Assembly: GCA_036871055.1 (NCBI GenBank)
Contig: CP141893.1
Coordinates: 1,240,001 to 1,304,000, forward strand
From: Bisbaumannia sp015645095
GTDB lineage: Bacteria; Pseudomonadota; Gammaproteobacteria; Pseudomonadales; Halomonadaceae
DNA length: 64,000 bases
Reading direction: 5' to 3'
Shown here: positions 59,062 through 64,000 of the stretch, in pieces
Position numbering within the stretch: position 1 is the first letter of the stretch
How the letters are laid out: the number at the start of each line of letters is the position of its first letter
The notes under the pieces: model-generated
What the model was told of the DNA's origin: nothing
Seen by the model: the letters and a program-made list of their open reading frames with translations, nothing else
Databases searched by the model: none
Program-made: the position numbers and the translations under genes

Positions 59062-61629
59062 TTAGCTTCTTGGGCGCTGGCTATCCGGGTCATAGAGGGC
59101 CCGGTAGCCCACCGCCGCCACCCGCATCGGGTAGTGCTCGCCGAAGTACTCCAGCAACAGCTCGCGTCCCTCCTCGGCGTAGCCGTGGGGCAGGTAAGCC
59201 AGGGCGATATTGCGTGCCAGCGAGGGCCCGTAGGCGATGCTGGTGGTGTAGCTGCGCCGGCCCAGGGCATCGACGGGCACCTCGCCGCTAGCCGGGTCGA
59301 GCAGCGGCGACTGACCCACCGGGAAGCGCGGTCGCCCGGCGCTATCCGTATTGGCCTCCATCACCAGGGTGCAGAGCCGCGCCGGCTGGTGGGCGCGCGC
59401 CCGCTGTTCCAGGTAGGCGGCCTTGCCGAGGAAGTCGGCGCTCTTGACCCTGGGGCGCGCCAGTCCCGCCTCGTACAGGTTGTAGTCGGTCAGCAGGTCC
59501 ACGTTCTGCAGCCGCAGGCTCTTCTCCAGGCGCCGGCTATTGGCGTAGGTCTCGATACCCACCGGCACCACCCCCGCCTCGAAGAGCGGGTCCCAGAGGG
59601 CGAGGCCATAACTGAAGGGCACATGGAGCTCCCAGCCCTGCTCGCCCACATAGGAAATCCGGAAGGCCCACACCGGCAAGCCGGCGAGCCGTATCTCCCG
59701 GGCGCCGGCGAAGGGGAAGCGCTCTTCCTCCAGCGCCTCCGGCGCATCGCATAGCGCCTGCAGGGTCTGGCGCGCCCGGGGGCCCCAGACCCCCAGGGTG
59801 GCCAGGCCATCGCTGCGGTCCTCCAGGTGCCAGCGGCTCAGCCCGAAGGCCTCCGCCTGGCGACGCATCCACACCAGGTCCCGATGGCCGGTATCGCCGC
59901 CGCAGATCACCCGCCAGGCCCGCTCGCCCAGGCGCACGATGGTCAGGTCCGAATGGATGCCGCCGGCGGCGTCCAGGAAGTGGGTATAGACCCCCTTGCC
60001 GATGGGGGTGTCGCCGCCCACCTTGGCCACCGAGAGCCGCTCCAACAGCGCCTCGGCGTCGCGGCCCGAGAGGTCGTAGATGGCGAAGTGGGAGAGGTTG
60101 ATCATTCCCACCCCCTCGCTCATCGCCAGTTGCTCGGCATTGGAGACCCGCCAGAAGTGCCGGGCGTCCCACTCCACGGGGCGCTCCGGGACCCGCTCGA
60201 GCCACTCGGCGAGGCGTGCCTCGTTGGCGGCATAGCCGTGGGCGCGCTCCCAGCCCGCCGCCTCCATGAAGTAGCCGCCCAGTTCCCGCTCCCGGGGCCA
60301 GAAGGGGCCACGGCGCAGGTCGCGACCGCTCTCGAAGGGCTCCCGGGGATGCACCGGCGGATCATAGATCTTGCGGGCGATCTCCCGGCAGCGCCCCAGC
60401 ACATGGCCGGGGGTCTTCTGCACCGGGTAGAAGCGCGCGATATCGATGCCGCAGGGGTCGAGCTCGGGTCGGCCATGGGTCAGCCAGTCGGCCAGCACCT
60501 TGCCCATGCCGGGGCCATCCTTGACCCATACCGCCTCGCAGCACCACAGGCCGCGTACCTCCGGGGCCTCGCCCACCAGGGAGCCGCCGTCGGAGGTGAC
60601 CGAGAGCAGGCCATTGAAGGAGTGCTTCTCGTCCCAGCCCAGTTCGGCGAGCCGTGGGGTCAGTTCCAGGGCTCGCTCGAAGGGAGCGGCGATCTGCTCG
60701 GCGCTCAGGTCGCGCATGGAGGGGGAGAGACGCGCCTGGTCCCGGGAGAGGATCTCCCGGGGGGGCACCAGCCGTGGCTCGGTGGTCTCGTAGTAGCCCC
60801 ACTCCAGCTGGCCGCCCTCGGTGGAACGGGGGTCGCCGGTATCGCGCAGGTAGGCGGAGTTGCCCTGGTCGCGCAGCAGCGGATAGCCGATCTCCTTGCC
60901 GCTGCCGGCGAAGTCGTCGAAGGGCCCGAAGAACAGCAGCGGATGCTCCACCGGCATCAGCGGCAGGGCCACCCCGGCCAGGGCGGCGGGCAGGGGGCCC
61001 CAGATGCCGCAGGCGAGGATCACCAGGGGGGTGGCGATATAGCCCTTCGGGGTCTCGACCCCGCAGACCCGGCCGTCCCGGACATCGATGTCCAGGGCCG
61101 GGGTGTCGGCGAAGGTGCGTAACTGGCCGCCGGCCACCGCCTCCTCGATCAGCCGCCCCGCCACCCGCTGGGAGCGGGGCACCACCAGGCCGGCGTCCGG
61201 GTCCCAGAGGGCGCCCAGGACCCGCTCGCGGTCGAGCAGCGGGAAGCGTGCCACCGCCTGGTCGGCGTCGATCAGCTCGGCGCGGGTGCCGAAGGCCTTG
61301 CCCGAGGCCACCTTGCGCCTGAGCTCATCCCAACGTGCCTCGTCGCCGACCCGGGCGATCTCCAGGCCGCCGATCTTGTGGTAGTGGCCCAGCGCCTCGT
61401 AGAAGCGCTGGCTGTAGGTGGTGGTGTAGCAGCTCAGGCGGTCGTGGGAGGTCATGTAGCAGAAGTCGGAGGCGTGGGCGGTGGAGCCCGCGTCGGTGGG
61501 AATGGCCGCGGCGTCGAGGCCCACCAGGTTCGTCCAGCCGAGTGCGATCAGGTGGTGGGCCACCGAGGCGCCGACGATCCCGCCCTGGCCGATGATCACC
61601 GCGTCCGCCTGTGTCGGAAGGGTCGCCAT
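59062..61629 (-). CDS. FAD-dependent dehydrogenase fused to a GcvT-like domain (dimethylglycine/sarcosine dehydrogenase family)
   Basis: The 855-residue protein has an N-terminal FAD oxidoreductase (about 1-400) and C-terminal GcvT folate-binding domains (about 440-845), as in dimethylglycine and sarcosine dehydrogenases, which demethylate N-methylated glycines and pass the one-carbon unit to tetrahydrofolate. The dinucleotide motif is VIIGQGGIVGAS, one residue longer than the usual GxGxxG, and STAHASDF keeps the histidine position often linked to FAD. The exact substrate is uncertain. In a halophile it could serve betaine breakdown. Confidence 0.82.
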   Translation of the reverse strand: MATLPTQADAVIIGQGGIVGASVAHHLIALGWTNLVGLDAAAIPTDAGSTAHASDFCYMTSHDRLSCYTTTYSQRFYEALGHYHKIGGLEIARVGDEARWDELRRKVASGKAFGTRAELIDADQAVARFPLLDRERVLGALWDPDAGLVVPRSQRVAGRLIEEAVAGGQLRTFADTPALDIDVRDGRVCGVETPKGYIATPLVILACGIWGPLPAALAGVALPLMPVEHPLLFFGPFDDFAGSGKEIGYPLLRDQGNSAYLRDTGDPRSTEGGQLEWGYYETTEPRLVPPREILSRDQARLSPSMRDLSAEQIAAPFERALELTPRLAELGWDEKHSFNGLLSVTSDGGSLVGEAPEVRGLWCCEAVWVKDGPGMGKVLADWLTHGRPELDPCGIDIARFYPVQKTPGHVLGRCREIARKIYDPPVHPREPFESGRDLRRGPFWPRERELGGYFMEAAGWERAHGYAANEARLAEWLERVPERPVEWDARHFWRVSNAEQLAMSEGVGMINLSHFAIYDLSGRDAEALLERLSVAKVGGDTPIGKGVYTHFLDAAGGIHSDLTIVRLGERAWRVICGGDTGHRDLVWMRRQAEAFGLSRWHLEDRSDGLATLGVWGPRARQTLQALCDAPEALEEERFPFAGAREIRLAGLPVWAFRISYVGEQGWELHVPFSYGLALWDPLFEAGVVPVGIETYANSRRLEKSLRLQNVDLLTDYNLYEAGLARPRVKSADFLGKAAYLEQRARAHQPARLCTLVMEANTDSAGRPRFPVGQSPLLDPASGEVPVDALGRRSYTTSIAYGPSLARNIALAYLPHGYAEEGRELLLEYFGEHYPMRVAAVGYRALYDPDSQRPRS

Positions 61630-61950
61630 TGGGTATCTCCTTCCTCGAGGAAGCCATGGTGGTTTTAGCCTAGTGCAGCCTCACGACCGAGCCGGTGGCT
61701 CGGAGAGGGTGGGTGTCGCCCTGTCGATGATAGGAGTCGCTCTCGAGCATGGTGCCTGGGCGTCGCTAACGGGCGACAACCGATGCAAGCTCATGACAAC
61801 TTGCCGCCGGGGTACGGAGGCGGGGTGGGGGAGGCTTATACTGGGAGCGTCTTGTAGTGATTGCCGATGAGACGGCCGGATGTCGTCTCGTCGCGCCGAG
61901 TGATCCATGGAGCAGGCGCCTCGTCACCCGTTGAGAATCGAGGAGGCGTC
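61630..61950. promoter_or_regulatory. Divergent intergenic region
   Basis: This 321-base gap lies between two divergent genes. A -10-like TATACT (61837-61842) faces the + strand gene without a good -35. No ORF, RNA gene or clear operator is seen. Confidence 0.35.
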
Positions 61951-62532
61951 ATGAGTAAAGCCATTATCGTCGGAACCAGTCTGGCGGTCCTGGGCCTGGG
62001 GGGCCTGGCCCTGGGGGCCTACCAGGGGCAGCAGTTCGCCGGCGAGTCGGCGGTGGATGTGCCCGCCCCGGTCTATGCCGAGGTGCTGGGGGTGGAGCCC
62101 GCGGTGCGCCGCAGCGAGGTGCCCCGGGAGGTGTGCGAGGAGGTGGTCACCTACCGCCAGGCCCCGACCCAGGACCCCAACCGCCTCGTGGGTACCGCCG
62201 CCGGAGCCATCGTCGGTGGCCTGCTGGGCAACCAGGTGGGCGGCGGCAGCGGCCGCAAGCTGGCCACCGTAGCCGGTGCCGTGGGCGGCGGCCTGGCCGG
62301 ACGCGAGGTGCAGAACCGCGTCGAGGCCAATCAGGTGCAGCCGGTCACCGAGCGGCAGTGCCATACCGTGACCGAAACCCATGAGGAACATCTGGGCTAT
62401 AACGTCAGCTACCGCCTCGACGACGAGGTGCGCACCCAGCGCCTGGATAACCCGCCCCAGGCGGAGCGCCTGCCGGTGGTGGAGGGCCAGGTGCAGTGGC
62501 AGGCCACGGCGGTCGCCGAGCGTGACGCCTAA
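61951..62532 (+). CDS. Glycine-zipper 2TM-domain envelope protein
   Basis: The 193-residue protein begins with a hydrophobic signal/anchor (about 4-25) and has a glycine-zipper segment (about 85-125: GTAAGAIVGGLLGNQVGGGSGR, GAVGGGLAGREVQ), related to the 17-kDa antigen/YcfJ group. C-terminal residues around CHTVTE and YRLDDEVRTQRLD are also YcfJ-like. Probably located in the envelope; its function is unknown. ATG 61951 follows AGGAGG. Confidence 0.82.
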   Translation: MSKAIIVGTSLAVLGLGGLALGAYQGQQFAGESAVDVPAPVYAEVLGVEPAVRRSEVPREVCEEVVTYRQAPTQDPNRLVGTAAGAIVGGLLGNQVGGGSGRKLATVAGAVGGGLAGREVQNRVEANQVQPVTERQCHTVTETHEEHLGYNVSYRLDDEVRTQRLDNPPQAERLPVVEGQVQWQATAVAERDA

Positions 62533-62578
62533 GCGACTCGACTGGCCAGGCCAAGGGGCCTGTCTCCCGTCCTAAAGT

Positions 62579-62614
62579 GCCAAGGGGGCCGCGATTGCGG
62601 CCCCCTTGGCGTTT
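62579..62614. terminator. Bidirectional terminator between convergent genes
   Basis: GCCAAGGGGGCCGC and GCGGCCCCCTTGGC form a 14-bp perfect stem with a GATT loop, followed by GTTT. It serves the glycine-zipper gene and the antiporter gene. Confidence 0.85.
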
Positions 62615-62629
62615 CCGTGCATGACGCCG

Positions 62630-64000
62630 TTACTTGGCGAGGGCGGGATTCCCTTCGGCGACGCCATCCTCGGCGCGCTTGCCGAGCAGGCGCAGGGCCA
62701 GGGCCAGCACGCCCAGGCCGACGATCAGGCCCAGCCACCAGCTGACGCCATGACCCACCGCCACGGTGCCGAACAGCAGGGCCACCACGCCGACCAGCAG
62801 CGCATAGGGCAACTGGGTGCGCACATGCTCGATCAGGTCGCAGCCGCTGGCCATGGCCGCCAGCAGGGTCGACTCGGCCAGCGGCGAGCAGTGGTCGCCC
62901 CAGACCGCGCCGGCCAGCACCCCGGCCACCGAGGCGTAGAGCAGCGGCATGCCCTCGGCGGTGCCCGCCAGGCCATGCAGGTCGAGGATCGCCCAGGCCA
63001 GGGGAATGGTCAGCGGCATCATGATTCCCATCACGCCCCAGGAGGAGCCGGTGGCGAAGGCGGTGAAGGCGGCCAGGGTGAAGATGGCGGCCGGCAGCCA
63101 CTGGGGCGAGAGCGCCTCGCCGAGGGCGGCGATCAGGAAATCGCTGGTGCCGAGCGAGGCGTTCACGTTGGCCAGGGCCCAGGCCATCATCAGGATGGTC
63201 AGGGGCAGCAGCATCGACTTGACCCCCTCGAACCAGTAGTGGGTGGTCTCGCTCATGGTCATCAGGCGCTGCGCCAGGGTCATCACCACGGCGGTGACAC
63301 AGGCGGCCAGGGAGCCCCACATCATGGCGGCGAAGGCGTCCCCTTCGCCGAAGATATCCCAGATGCCGTGATCGCCCGGGCCCAGCTCGGCGGCGCCGGT
63401 GGTGTAGATCCCGCCGATGGTGAAGGCGACCAGCACCAGCATGGGAATCACCGCATTGGTGGCGCGCAGGGCGATGCCCGGCTTGGTCTCGATCTCGGCC
63501 TCTTCGACGACCGCCTCCCGGGGCGTCACCGGCGAGCGGCTGGCATGGCCGGCGAGGGCGCGGCGCTCGGCGGCGAGCATGGGGCCAAAGTCGCGGCGGC
63601 TCCACACCAGCAGGAAGACGAAGGCCACCGCCAGGAAGGGGTAGAAGTTATAGGGCAGGGCCTGGATGAAGACGCTGTAGGCGGACTCGTTCCAGTCGTC
63701 GATATCGCTCATGGCCTGCTGAATCAGGCCGACCTGGAAGCCGATCCAGGTGGTCACCAGCAGTACCGCCGAGACCGGCGCTGCGGTGCAGTCGACGATA
63801 TAGGCGAGCTTGGCCCGGGAGATGCGCAGCTTGTCGAAGATATTGCGCATGGTGTTGCCGACGATCAGCGCATTGGCGTAGTCGTCGAAGAAGATGGCCA
63901 GCCCCAGCAGGCCGGTGGTGGTCTGGGCCTGGCGGCGGTTACGGATATAGCGGGTGATCCGTGCCGCGATCCCCTGGGTGCCGCCGTTACGGGAGATGAT
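62630..64000 (-). CDS. NhaC-family Na+/H+ antiporter-like protein, 5' end outside window
   Basis: About 456 residues are visible and the frame stays open to the window edge, so the N-terminus is missing. Features: FFDDYANALIVGNTMRNIFDKLRISRAKLAYIVDCTAAPVSA, ATGSSWGVMGIMMPL and WGDHCSPLAEST, shared by NhaC-type antiporters, with about nine hydrophobic segments in the visible part. It probably exchanges sodium or an organic anion for protons, fitting a halophile. ATG 63850 is internal, not the start. Confidence 0.88.
   Translation of the reverse strand: MISRNGGTQGIAARITRYIRNRRQAQTTTGLLGLAIFFDDYANALIVGNTMRNIFDKLRISRAKLAYIVDCTAAPVSAVLLVTTWIGFQVGLIQQAMSDIDDWNESAYSVFIQALPYNFYPFLAVAFVFLLVWSRRDFGPMLAAERRALAGHASRSPVTPREAVVEEAEIETKPGIALRATNAVIPMLVLVAFTIGGIYTTGAAELGPGDHGIWDIFGEGDAFAAMMWGSLAACVTAVVMTLAQRLMTMSETTHYWFEGVKSMLLPLTILMMAWALANVNASLGTSDFLIAALGEALSPQWLPAAIFTLAAFTAFATGSSWGVMGIMMPLTIPLAWAILDLHGLAGTAEGMPLLYASVAGVLAGAVWGDHCSPLAESTLLAAMASGCDLIEHVRTQLPYALLVGVVALLFGTVAVGHGVSWWLGLIVGLGVLALALRLLGKRAEDGVAEGNPALAK

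Overview
The window is high-G+C gammaproteobacterial DNA. It most resembles a halophilic Halomonadaceae (Halomonas-like) chromosome. This rests on protein resemblance, the classic gammaproteobacterial order hemA-prfA-prmC / lolB-ispE-tRNA-Gln-prs-rplY-pth-ychF, a polyamine/methylamine catabolic block and an NhaC-type antiporter. The assignment is inferred without a database search.

Layout. (1) 1-30.3 kb is a flagellar and chemotaxis region, nearly all on the + strand. It runs: the end of an EAL phosphodiesterase; a PilZ/HD-GYP-like protein; fliS-fliT-fliK-fhlX; an IS1380-family element (5360-7076); flhDC; motAB; cheA-cheW; a receptor; an Aer-like receptor; cheR-cheB; a third receptor; cheY-cheZ; and flhB-flhA-flhF-(flhG-like)-flhE-fliA. 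The order flhDC-motAB-cheAW-receptors-cheRBYZ-flhBA-E is the enterobacterial one, but a polar-type flhF and a degenerate flhG-like gene sit between flhA and flhE. Candidate FliA (sigma-28) promoters with a fixed TCAAG/TAAAG-to-GCCGATA spacing lie before the PilZ gene, fliS, motA and cheB. (2) 30.3-49.7 kb is housekeeping: prc, an M18 aminopeptidase, tRNA-Met, an aaeXAB-type efflux operon, ychF, pth, rplY, prs, tRNA-Gln, ispE, lolB, a TPR lipoprotein, hemA, prfA, prmC, lrp and a moeB/thiF-like gene. (3) 49.7-64 kb is polyamine uptake and catabolism: a PuuB-like oxidase, a gamma-glutamylpolyamine synthetase, potFGHI and a second PuuB-like oxidase. It is followed by a convergent FAD/GcvT demethylating dehydrogenase, a glycine-zipper envelope protein and a truncated NhaC-type antiporter.

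How the parts work together. FlhDC would switch on the flagellar export genes and fliA. FliA would then drive stator, chemotaxis, chaperone and c-di-GMP effector genes. The flanking EAL and PilZ proteins tie motility to c-di-GMP. In the polyamine block, PotFGHI would import putrescine-like amines, the glutamine synthetase homologue would gamma-glutamylate them, and the PuuB-like enzymes would oxidise the products.

Most notable: an FlhG-like protein that keeps the DQAxxLR FlhF-activating helix but has no MinD Walker A; an FlhF with about 355 extra C-terminal residues; an IS1380 insertion with a clean 5-bp target duplication just upstream of flhDC; a triplicated start region of fhlX; and a family of intergenic repeats whose terminal inverted repeats differ between copies by compensating changes.
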